Below, in pieces: positions 40,639 to 49,024 of a DNA stretch of 64,000 nucleotides (within the stretch, counting starts at the first letter, position 1; each line of letters opens with the position of its first letter). The notes under the pieces were generated by a model. The model ran no database searches. It had not been told where the DNA came from and was given only the letters and a program-made list of their open reading frames with translations. Source of the stretch: Myxococcus xanthus (GTDB taxonomy: Bacteria > Myxococcota > Myxococcia > Myxococcales > Myxococcaceae); contig NZ_CP017174.1 of assembly GCF_006402735.1 (NCBI RefSeq), positions 5,521,001-5,585,000 of the forward strand. Reading direction: 5' to 3'. Both the position numbers and the translations under genes were made by a program.

Positions 40639-43600
40639 GTGAGCCGAGCGACGTCAAAGTCGGTACGCCGGAGTGAGTCGACCCGGCCTTCGGATTCATC
40701 CAGACGTCCTGAGAGCGCGCCGTCGGAGCGGTCTGCTCCTGGCGTTCCCGCCTTCCTGCGCGGGCGGCCCGGCGAGAGTGGCCCAGGCGCACGCGCCCGC
40801 CCCAACTCCTCATCGGGTGTCCCGCGTTACATGCGAGGTGGATTGGCGTCCCCCCTCGGACCTCCGGTCCAGGCGAAGTGCGCGGCGTGTGAGTCCGGAG
40901 GCGGCCCGTGCGCTGCGTGCGGGGAGAAGGACGCGGTGCAGCCTCAGGCGGCCGGAGGCACCGTGGAGTCACGGCCCGCGGCCATCCAGCGCGAGGCCCA
41001 TGCAGGTGTGAAGGATGCCAGCGCTCCCCTTCCCCATTTCGTACAGCTCCAGCAGGCGTTCGGCCGCCATGACCTGTCAGACGTTACAGCCCGTGTGGGA
41101 GGTGATGCAGCGCTCGCGAGCGACCGGATGGGAGCCCATGCCTTCACGATGGGCAATCGCATCGCCTTTCGTGGCCCACCCGACCTGAGACTGGCGGCAC
41201 ACGAAGCGGCACACGCTGTTCAGCAGCGCTCCGGCGTACAGCTCCATGACGGCGTCGGTCACCCAGGAGACCCCTACGAGCGCCAGGCGGATGAGGCCGC
41301 TGACGCCGTGGTCCGAGGCGAAACCGCCGAGCCCATCCTCGACCGGACGGTGGGCCCCTCCGGTCCTCCGGTGACGGGAACGTCTCCGAGCGCAGCGCCC
41401 GTCCAGCCCTTCCTCGCAACCAACGTCCACCGCCTCTTCGAACCGCCTGCGGCACCGTCCCGAATGCCCAGGCCGCGAGGTGGCGGTGGCACCTCCAACG
41501 GCGGTTCGCGCGAATCAACCGAAGCCCGCGCGGCCCAGGATGGACAGTCCACCGACAGCGGCTCGGGAGCCGCTGGAAGCGCGCTTGGTGCCGCGGCGGG
41601 CCCCGCGACGGATGCACTGACTTCCGGTCCAGCAGAGCCGACGAGCGACACGGCCGCCCCTCCTGGCGGTACCGATGGCGCACAGGCCTGCGTGGGCGGA
41701 GGCCCCCAGAGCGCAACCTGCTACACGGAGGCCATTCAAGAGCCCGAGGTGGCGCCCGAACAACAGCCTCCCGAGCCAGCGCCCACGGAGTCGCAGGAAG
41801 CCGCATCCAGCGTCAGTCCCGATGCCGAAGAGCAGGACAACTGCCCCATCGAGGAAGCCATCTCCGAGCAGGCGCCCTCCTCAACAGAAGCCGCGGCGCC
41901 CGCGCAGTCCACGCTGGAAAGCAACGCTTCCGCCTCCGAAGCCGGTGAAGCTTCCGCGGAAGGGGCCCCCACGGGTGACGACGCGGCCTCACTGTCCTCG
42001 GAGGCATCTGGGGGTAGTGGCGGAGCCCCGGCGGAAGACACTGCGAATGAGGCCGCTCGTGCGCCGCTGGACGAAGCCATCGCCACGACCGAAGTCCAGC
42101 GGTGGGATGCCGTGGCAGCGCATGGCAGTGCGTCCGCCTCGCTCGCCAATGCCGGGGCAGGTGCCATTTCGCTCCGAGGCGGCGTGCAGTTCGTCCCAGC
42201 GCCGGGTGCGACCTCGGCGGACGACGCGCGACGTGTTGACGCGAACTCACGCGCGGACGCGTTCTTCCTTCAGGCGGCCAATCGAATCGAGGACGCGGTT
42301 CTCCTGACGCTGGATGATGTTCCAGCCCGCATCGGTGCGCTCGCCGAGACGTACAAGAGCGCGATCTCCGCCTCCATGGAGGAACAAAAGGCGGCCATCA
42401 GCGCCAGCGTGGAGCAGGCACGCGTCGCCGCCACCGCACAGGCCGAGGGCGCCCGCCAGCAAGTCCTGTCCGAGCATTCGACCACCGTCTCCACCATCCA
42501 CTCGGAGACTGACAGTGCGCTCGAGTCGCTCCGGGCCGTCTACGACTCCGGAGTGCTTCTCGTTGACGAGCAGGAGTCCGGCACGCTGGACAGCGTCAAC
42601 TCCCTCTACGCCCAGGCACGCATTGCCCACGAGGCACTCGGTCCGACAGTGGGCGATGAGTGCATCCAGCTCGGCGAGGAGTACGCGGAGGAATACGAAG
42701 GCTGCAAGATCAACAAGAAGGACAGCTTCTTCGCGGGCTATCTGACCGATCGCCGCGCCGAGGCCCAGATGAAGGCCGCGCGCGAGACGGCCAAGGGCTA
42801 TCGCAAGAGCCTGGTGGACACGGCCACGAAGCAGGCCGGCGAGGCGATGAAGGGGCGCCAGCGGGACCGCTGCGGCGTCATCGCCGCCGCCCGCCGTGCC
42901 CGCGAGACGCTCGACACGCAGTACGAGCAACTCGTCACCGCGCTCGAAAGCAGCCGGACACAAGCCCTGACGCAGGCGGAGACCACGCGCGACTCGATGA
43001 TGGCCTCCGTCGACTCGGCCTTCATCGCCGAGTTGGCCCGACTGGACCGCCACGAACACGACCAGCGCCAGTCCGTGAATGACACGGGCTACCTGCAACA
43101 GAGCCTCATCGAGTTGGCGGCCTTCGCCTCGGCGACGTCCATCCAGAACGCCGTGACGGGCGCCATCGACACCCTGGTGCAGGCGCTCACGGGCGTGCGC
43201 GACCTGTTCGCCAGGCAGTCCGCTCCAGAGGGCGAACACCTGGAGCGCATCCTCGGGCAAGCCATGGGCGGGCTTGAAGGTGGGCTGGATGGCCTCGTCT
43301 CCCAGGTGGAGCATGGAGCCGCCGGCGCCCTGGAGCGCGTGGACGGCGTGGGAAACCAGGGACTGGAGGCCATGCTGCGGCTGGGCCAGTCCTCCGAGGA
43401 AGCGACAGCGGCCCTGGTCGATTCCTTCACGGCTTCCATGGGCGCATTGGCAGCAGGAGCGACCACCAGCTTCGGCCAGCAGCGCGACGCGTTCACCACG
43501 CAAGCACAACAGGTGGCTTCGGACGGAGCCTCCGGACTGGAGACCGTGGCCACCGGCTTCCAGACGACCTGCACGACGATTCTCACCCACGTCGAGAGCG

Positions 43601-45735
43601 CACTGGTGGACTCCGCGGACGCGCTGGAACAGAGCCTCCGCGCCTCCAAGGCGCAGCTCGACTGCGACATTCCCGTCCAGGCACAAACGGCGGCGTCGAA
43701 GGAACAGCCCGCCTGGAAGGGCGTGCTGGCGGTGGTGCTCATCATCGCCATTGTCATCGTGGTGGCACTGGTCGTGGGCCCGGCGGTCATTGGCGCGGTG
43801 GGGGCGGCGGCGAGCGCGCTAGGCGCCACCGCGGCAGCCGCGACCATTGGAACCATCGTGGGTGGTGCCATTGTCGGCGCGGCGACGTCGGCCGCCATCC
43901 AGGTCCTCAACAACTGGGCGTCGGGCGAGCGCCTCATGGCGGGCGTGGGCAAGGCCGCGTTGATGGGCGCGATTGGCGGCATCGTTGGCGCGGGTGCGGG
44001 CGCCATCATCCAGAACGCCGTCAAGAACGTGGCTCTTCAGTTCGTGGCCAACATCGCCGCAGATGCGGTGCTGGAAGTCGCCACCCAGCTCATCACGGGC
44101 GAGTTCTCCTGGAATGCGCTGGGCATGTCGGTGCTCATGTCCGTCGTCACCGGCGGCTTCGGCGAAGTCCCTCGCATCAAGCGCGTTCAGCAACGGTGGA
44201 TGGCTCGCGGCGCGGGCGTCGTGCCCGGCTCGAGGGCCCGTGCCTTCCGCGAGTCCATCGCTCCCCGGCCTCCAGCGGAGAGCGAGGCCGTGACGACCGT
44301 AAGTCCCCGCCCCGAGGCCGAGACCGACAGCACTACGACGGCACGTCCCGAGGCTGACGCTGACGCCAGCACGACGCCACGCCCCGAGGCAGAAGCGCAA
44401 GCCACGAAGACTCCGCAGCCCGAGGATGGGGCAGCCACGCAGTCTACGCCCCGCGCAGAAGACATTGCTGAGACCGACTTGCCCCCCCGCTCCGAAGCCG
44501 ATGTCGAGCCAACTGATCTCCACTCGGAGGTCGGAGCAAGTGCACCTCCACGCGCTCAAGCCGAAGCGGAATCCACCTCCCAGGGCGCCGCGTCCAACAC
44601 TCCCGGAAAGAAGAGCGAAGACAATCTCGACTTTTACGAAGACATCGAAACGAACCCGAAAGGCAGAGCACAACAAACGCTCGGCTGGTCCGGAGACATC
44701 CATTCTCCGACTTCAAGTTCACCGCATCTTGACTTCATCAAGGGCGGAATAGACTTCATGGAGAGCATCTCCAATGGGATGCAACACCGACTCGACATGC
44801 TGCTCCACCGGTCTCACCAATCCTATGAGCAGCACGTGGCACGCATCAATGAGCAAATGGCTGCGCTCGTCAACGACCCCATCACGCAGGCCAGACTGGC
44901 CTCGCTGCGCAAGAACTACAAAGCCAATCAAGCAGAAATCCAGCGCATTGAGGCCGACATTGCCCAACAATACGAAGCGCTAAGGCTCAGTCGCTACCAG
45001 GCGGGAAAGGCGCGCGAAACGCGGTCGGCGGCGAACAAGCAACCTGCAGAGAAGGTCATGAGCGAGTTGCGCACCGCACTCCTCGGTGCCGACAGTCCGG
45101 CCGCGGCGGCCATTGCAGCCAAACCAACCTTTACGGAGAAGGGCCTCAAGACAATCCATGACTTCGGCCGCACCGAAGCCGATATCCGCGCCGACATCGC
45201 CGACCATTACCGCATGACGGGCAACGCCCCAGATGACGGCATGACCATCACCAAGCTCGGCGGCCCAATGGATGTCCGACCGGAATACTATCACGCGCCT
45301 AATTGGCTCAACGTTGGCGCATCCCCCTCCTCCGGGAAAATACACCACGAACTGGGCCACCGCATCGAACATGTCGATCCTGTGGTCTCGACCGCGTCGA
45401 AGTCTTTCGTTGAAGCGCGAGCCAGACGGTTCGTTCAGCCCGGCGATCCAATTCACACGGAATCCATCAACAAACTCACCGATTCTACGGATTACAAGGC
45501 GAATGAATTCGCCCATGAAGGTGGGTTCTTCCACAAGTACGTCGGGAAAGTCTACCCAGGCCCAGAGACGGAGGTCGTCACCATGGGGCTCGAGCATTTC
45601 GAAAACCCGAGCACCATGGTGGCTCTCTATCGCCAGGACCCAGAGCATTTCTTCTATGTCTTGGGTGTCATTCAACGGACCCGAGCACGGGCTGGCTTCC
45701 CGGCGACCACCTCGACTGGTACGGTAGGAGACTGA
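40639..45735 (+). CDS. Giant DUF4157 eCIS cargo with zincin-like C-terminus
   Basis: A 1698-residue protein from GTG 40639. The N-terminal disordered part has a CxxC-x6-CxxC zinc-ribbon-like cluster (about 81-95). A DUF4157 domain with HEAAH (H188-H192) follows; this domain marks eCIS-associated cargo. Then come a long disordered Ala/Ser/Glu region, coiled-coil-rich stretches (about 560-1010), a hydrophobic Val/Ile/Ala segment (about 1025-1110), a Pro/Glu repeat region, and a C-terminal domain containing HHELGHRIEH (H1570, E1571, H1574, H1578), a zincin motif. Interpretation: a pore-forming or carrier scaffold delivering a metalloprotease toxin. Confidence 0.8.
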   Translation: MSRATSKSVRRSESTRPSDSSRRPESAPSERSAPGVPAFLRGRPGESGPGARARPNSSSGVPRYMRGGLASPLGPPVQAKCAACESGGGPCAACGEKDAVQPQAAGGTVESRPAAIQREAHAGVKDASAPLPHFVQLQQAFGRHDLSDVTARVGGDAALASDRMGAHAFTMGNRIAFRGPPDLRLAAHEAAHAVQQRSGVQLHDGVGHPGDPYERQADEAADAVVRGETAEPILDRTVGPSGPPVTGTSPSAAPVQPFLATNVHRLFEPPAAPSRMPRPRGGGGTSNGGSRESTEARAAQDGQSTDSGSGAAGSALGAAAGPATDALTSGPAEPTSDTAAPPGGTDGAQACVGGGPQSATCYTEAIQEPEVAPEQQPPEPAPTESQEAASSVSPDAEEQDNCPIEEAISEQAPSSTEAAAPAQSTLESNASASEAGEASAEGAPTGDDAASLSSEASGGSGGAPAEDTANEAARAPLDEAIATTEVQRWDAVAAHGSASASLANAGAGAISLRGGVQFVPAPGATSADDARRVDANSRADAFFLQAANRIEDAVLLTLDDVPARIGALAETYKSAISASMEEQKAAISASVEQARVAATAQAEGARQQVLSEHSTTVSTIHSETDSALESLRAVYDSGVLLVDEQESGTLDSVNSLYAQARIAHEALGPTVGDECIQLGEEYAEEYEGCKINKKDSFFAGYLTDRRAEAQMKAARETAKGYRKSLVDTATKQAGEAMKGRQRDRCGVIAAARRARETLDTQYEQLVTALESSRTQALTQAETTRDSMMASVDSAFIAELARLDRHEHDQRQSVNDTGYLQQSLIELAAFASATSIQNAVTGAIDTLVQALTGVRDLFARQSAPEGEHLERILGQAMGGLEGGLDGLVSQVEHGAAGALERVDGVGNQGLEAMLRLGQSSEEATAALVDSFTASMGALAAGATTSFGQQRDAFTTQAQQVASDGASGLETVATGFQTTCTTILTHVESALVDSADALEQSLRASKAQLDCDIPVQAQTAASKEQPAWKGVLAVVLIIAIVIVVALVVGPAVIGAVGAAASALGATAAAATIGTIVGGAIVGAATSAAIQVLNNWASGERLMAGVGKAALMGAIGGIVGAGAGAIIQNAVKNVALQFVANIAADAVLEVATQLITGEFSWNALGMSVLMSVVTGGFGEVPRIKRVQQRWMARGAGVVPGSRARAFRESIAPRPPAESEAVTTVSPRPEAETDSTTTARPEADADASTTPRPEAEAQATKTPQPEDGAATQSTPRAEDIAETDLPPRSEADVEPTDLHSEVGASAPPRAQAEAESTSQGAASNTPGKKSEDNLDFYEDIETNPKGRAQQTLGWSGDIHSPTSSSPHLDFIKGGIDFMESISNGMQHRLDMLLHRSHQSYEQHVARINEQMAALVNDPITQARLASLRKNYKANQAEIQRIEADIAQQYEALRLSRYQAGKARETRSAANKQPAEKVMSELRTALLGADSPAAAAIAAKPTFTEKGLKTIHDFGRTEADIRADIADHYRMTGNAPDDGMTITKLGGPMDVRPEYYHAPNWLNVGASPSSGKIHHELGHRIEHVDPVVSTASKSFVEARARRFVQPGDPIHTESINKLTDSTDYKANEFAHEGGFFHKYVGKVYPGPETEVVTMGLEHFENPSTMVALYRQDPEHFFYVLGVIQRTRARAGFPATTSTGTVGD

Positions 45736-45738
45736 GCC

Positions 45739-46488
45739 ATGTTCCGCTATCGATTGGTCATTCCGTCGTCCTCGCCATCCGTCTCCGCCCAGGATGAAAT
45801 CGTCGTCAGCCTGAACGCGGAGTACAAAGATCAGTTCGTGCCCCTTCAGTTCGAGGGACCTGCCGCCTCCATTGAGGTGGTGCACCGGGCGATCGTGGAC
45901 GCACGTGGGTACAAGAAGCGGGAGTTGAACCTCAAGGCCAAGCTCATGCCTGTCGACCTCGTAGCGGCCATGAGCAGCGCCCACATGCAGCCATTCAAAC
46001 CGCAGCTCATCGAGGGAGAAGACATACTCTCGCGACGAAGCCCTCCCAACCAGAGCACCGAGGAGCTCACCCGTAGCTTCGGGAGCCAGTTCGCAGGCTG
46101 GTTGGTCGTCGACCTCCCTGGCCCCGTGCAGCCCTCGAGTTACGAGTGGGAAATCCTCATGACGTCGCTGAACGAGACCCTCTTCGAATGGTCTTTCTGG
46201 CGCCCCAAGCACGAGTCCCAGGAACAAGCCGCCCGTGCCCTGGTCGGCCCCCTCAGCGAAGGGCTGGCCCACGAGACGATGCGCTTGAGACACGTGTATG
46301 AGAGCCGCCCCGTTGCGCGGCGTCTCGTCCCCCCCGCGTTGACACCTGAGCAGGCGCACGAAGTCGCCAGTGTCTTCGTCGAAGCGTTCGACACCGCGGG
46401 CCCCGGCGATGATGGCGCCGCGGCGCTCATCGTCCGGCTGCATGAGAAGCTCAATGCACTCGGACTCATGAGCCGGAGAGAGACATGA
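45739..46488 (+). CDS. Unknown protein downstream of giant cargo
   Basis: A 249-residue protein (MFRYRLVIPSSSPSVSAQDE) starting 3 nt after the cargo stop and overlapping the next gene by ATGA. There is no signal peptide, TM helix or known motif. It is mixed alpha/beta with a C-terminal helical segment (PPALTPEQAHEVASVFVEAF). The immediate position behind a toxin domain suggests a cognate immunity or a chaperone, but nothing in the sequence decides between them. Confidence 0.6.
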   Translation: MFRYRLVIPSSSPSVSAQDEIVVSLNAEYKDQFVPLQFEGPAASIEVVHRAIVDARGYKKRELNLKAKLMPVDLVAAMSSAHMQPFKPQLIEGEDILSRRSPPNQSTEELTRSFGSQFAGWLVVDLPGPVQPSSYEWEILMTSLNETLFEWSFWRPKHESQEQAARALVGPLSEGLAHETMRLRHVYESRPVARRLVPPALTPEQAHEVASVFVEAFDTAGPGDDGAAALIVRLHEKLNALGLMSRRET

Positions 46489-47495
46489 CCGCCAGCGCGC
46501 GCGACATCCTCCACGCCCTTCTCCAGAAGAAGGCTCGCGCGCGGGACCTTCAGCTTCACAGTACGGACCTCACTGGCGCCCCACTCGACGGACTGCGTGG
46601 AGACGGCTTGGACCTGGGCCAGGCCAACCTCCACGGCGCGAGTCTGCGCGGCGCCCAGCTTTCCGCCTGTTCGCTGGAGCGCGCGGTTCTCGAGGAAGCC
46701 GTGCTGGAAGGTGCGACACTTCGGCAGTGCCGGCTCGATGGCGCCGACCTGCGACGGGCTCGGCTCTCCGAGGCCCGCCTCGAGGACAGCTCCGCGCGCG
46801 GCACGGACCTGTACCAAGCCGACCTGCGCAAGGCCCGGCTCTCGGAGACATCGTTCTCACGCGCCATCCTCCGCGAAGCCGTTCTCGACGGCGCGGAAGG
46901 CGTCGGCGTGGAGTTACGGGGCGCGGACCTCACGGGCGCGTCACTCGTGGACGTGCGGCTGGACGAGGCGGACTTTCGCGGCGCCGACCTGACGGGTACC
47001 AACGTGTCAGGCGGAAGCTTCCGCCACGCGGACTTCCGAGGCGCCATCGTGGACGGCGTGCAGTGGACCGGGTGCGACCGCACCGGCGCCCGCTTCGATG
47101 CGGAGGACGCCACCCCGCCGCGCTCCCAGCCCAGCGATACGGGCATCCCGCCCAGCGCGCCCGAGAACTTCGATGCCCCTGCGATGGCCACCTGGCTCGG
47201 AAACCTGATGGAGCACGCGCTGCGCTCCGCGCCAGGCAGTGTGCACGGCGCAGCCACACGAGGCCCTGAGACACCCGCCGAGTTGTTACAGCTCCTCGGC
47301 TCGCTGCAGCAGGACCTCGGCGCCCGTGGCGTTGAACTCCCGGACCTGACCGCACGCGTCCAACCGCTGCTCTCCGCCCTGGAACAGCGAGGCGATGAGC
47401 CGCCCGAGGAATGGAAGGCCTTGCTCGAGGGGCTTGACGCGAACGCCGAAGACATCGTCCGCGCGCTGCTCGACCGGCTTCAGGCACCTCGATAG
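46485..47495 (+). CDS. Pentapeptide-repeat protein
   Basis: A 336-residue protein. Residues about 20-205 are pentapeptide repeats A(D/N)Lxx (DLTGAPLDGLRGDGLDLGQA, then ANLHGASLRGAQL and so on), forming a right-handed quadrilateral beta-helix. The C-terminal about 110 residues are helical (ELLQLLGSLQQDL). Overlap with the preceding gene places it in the cargo operon. Such proteins accompany contractile secretion systems, with roles in loading or protection. Here the role is inferred. Confidence 0.75.
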   Translation: MTASARDILHALLQKKARARDLQLHSTDLTGAPLDGLRGDGLDLGQANLHGASLRGAQLSACSLERAVLEEAVLEGATLRQCRLDGADLRRARLSEARLEDSSARGTDLYQADLRKARLSETSFSRAILREAVLDGAEGVGVELRGADLTGASLVDVRLDEADFRGADLTGTNVSGGSFRHADFRGAIVDGVQWTGCDRTGARFDAEDATPPRSQPSDTGIPPSAPENFDAPAMATWLGNLMEHALRSAPGSVHGAATRGPETPAELLQLLGSLQQDLGARGVELPDLTARVQPLLSALEQRGDEPPEEWKALLEGLDANAEDIVRALLDRLQAPR

Positions 47496-47646
47496 GCATC
47501 TCCCACCGTCTCAACAGGTCTCAGATACTTCACCCACCGCATGAGGTGACTTGACTCAACGTGGATATTTCGACACCATATCCATACTCGAAGGCGAATC
47601 TCATTCACCTTTAGAACATACACGCGGTGCACTTGGGGGGACCAAC

Positions 47647-48240
47647 GTGGCCGGCTTTTCCGCCATCTATTCGGTAGGCGATTCGCTGGTCTCATATCTG
47701 AGACACGCCTACGAGTTGTCTCACGAGCCCGAAGGCCTGCCCACGTGCCGTTTCGAGCTCGTCCCAAGCGGAAAGATGGCTGGAAGCGAGACAAACACCC
47801 CTCCGGTCGAAGTCCCAGGCGTCACCCTCTTTCTCTATCGCGTCGCCGTCAACGAGCACCTGCGCAACGAGCCACGCGCGGAAGCGCCTCCGCCGCTCGC
47901 GCTGGACCTGCATTACCTGCTCACGGTCTGGGCTGAAAACGTCGACGACGAGCACCGCATCATGGCCTGGGTCATGTTGCAGCTTCACACGCACAATGCG
48001 TTGAGCGCCTCGGACCTGTCCCCCGTGGGCGTCTGGCGCCCGGACGAGCTGGTGCAAATCATCCCAGCGGAAATCCCTCAAGAAGACATCTTGCGGATGT
48101 GGGATGCCTTGCGGCGCCCCTATCGCCCTTCCGTTACGTACGTCGCCCGTGTCGTCTGCATCGACGTGCAGGGCAAACCCGCTGGACGACCCGTGGTGGC
48201 GCGGCGCTTCGACTTCACGAACGAGGTGCCCAGGTCATGA
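47647..48240 (+). CDS. DUF4255 cap protein (Pvc16-like)
   Basis: Start chosen at GTG 47647, preceded by GGGGGGACC, giving 197 residues. VAGFSAIYSVGDSLVSYLRHAY, then FRLV- and LFLYRVAVNEHLRNEPR and LDLHYLLTVWAENVDDEHR are typical of the DUF4255 family, the cap/terminator of eCIS particles (Pvc16/Afp16 equivalent). It ends with an ATGA overlap into the next gene. The gap before it (47496-47646) holds TTGACT at 47549 with a weak -10, perhaps an internal promoter. Confidence 0.75.
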   Translation: MAGFSAIYSVGDSLVSYLRHAYELSHEPEGLPTCRFELVPSGKMAGSETNTPPVEVPGVTLFLYRVAVNEHLRNEPRAEAPPPLALDLHYLLTVWAENVDDEHRIMAWVMLQLHTHNALSASDLSPVGVWRPDELVQIIPAEIPQEDILRMWDALRRPYRPSVTYVARVVCIDVQGKPAGRPVVARRFDFTNEVPRS

Positions 48241-48968
48241 GGCTCGAGCGCACCGAGAGCCGCGCCCTGGCCGCCATCCGCTTCCTCGACGCGGAGACGC
48301 AACGCCCCCTCTCGGAGCCCATCACCATCGCGGGGCAAGGCCTCCGCTTCGCTCGCAACGTCCGCGGGCTGCACGTGGTGACGGACGCGCCGGGCTTCTC
48401 CGACTACGCGGCGAGCTTCGAGTTGCCGGACCCGCTTCCCGCCGCAGCCGCCTTCACCCTGGTGGCGAGCGACCCCACTCGCCGCTATCTGGCCCGGAGC
48501 TTCACGCTCGAATTGCCACGAGACGCGACGGCTCCGCCCACGGGACAGCCGCTCCCACCAGACTCCGTCTTTCGCCCGGTCGACGTCACGCTCTACCCGT
48601 CGCCGCTGATGCGTCCGTCCGCGCGAAGTGCCGTGGTGCGGCTCCGTGTCGTGGACGCCCACGACAAGCCCCTGCCCGGCGCGCTGGTGTCGCTCGCGCT
48701 GGCCGACCCGGAAATCACGCGCTGGGGCCTGTCGAACGAGCGGGGTGACGCGCTCATCCTCGTGCCCGGCATTCCCATCGCGGACTGGAGCAACCCCGAG
48801 GCCCCCATCCACTTCACCTTCAGCCTGGCCGCGGCTTGGGCCGCCTCGACACAACCGCCCGACCCCGACGCGCTCTCCCTGGACTTCCACCCCTTGAGCA
48901 GCACCCTCGACGTCGCCGCCGGCGAAGAGGTCACCACCACCATCAAGCTCGATTGGGTCGAGCTCTGA
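48237..48968 (+). CDS. eCIS accessory protein with Ig-like/regulatory domain
   Basis: From ATG 48237, overlapping the cap stop, 243 residues. The C-terminal half has a carboxypeptidase-regulatory/Ig-like feature: VVRLRVVDAHDKPLPGALVS and RGDALILVPG, while the N-terminal half repeats a similar theme with RFLDAETQRPLSEP and VTDAPGFSDYAA. This type of protein is common between the cap and sheath genes of myxobacterial-type eCIS clusters. No equivalent in the reference PVC/Afp clusters was recognised. Structural role inferred. Confidence 0.55.
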   Translation: MRLERTESRALAAIRFLDAETQRPLSEPITIAGQGLRFARNVRGLHVVTDAPGFSDYAASFELPDPLPAAAAFTLVASDPTRRYLARSFTLELPRDATAPPTGQPLPPDSVFRPVDVTLYPSPLMRPSARSAVVRLRVVDAHDKPLPGALVSLALADPEITRWGLSNERGDALILVPGIPIADWSNPEAPIHFTFSLAAAWAASTQPPDPDALSLDFHPLSSTLDVAAGEEVTTTIKLDWVEL

Positions 48969-49024
48969 ACGCAGACCAATGACGGCGCGACCGCGCGCCA
49001 CGTAACGAGAAAGTGGGGGCTCGC

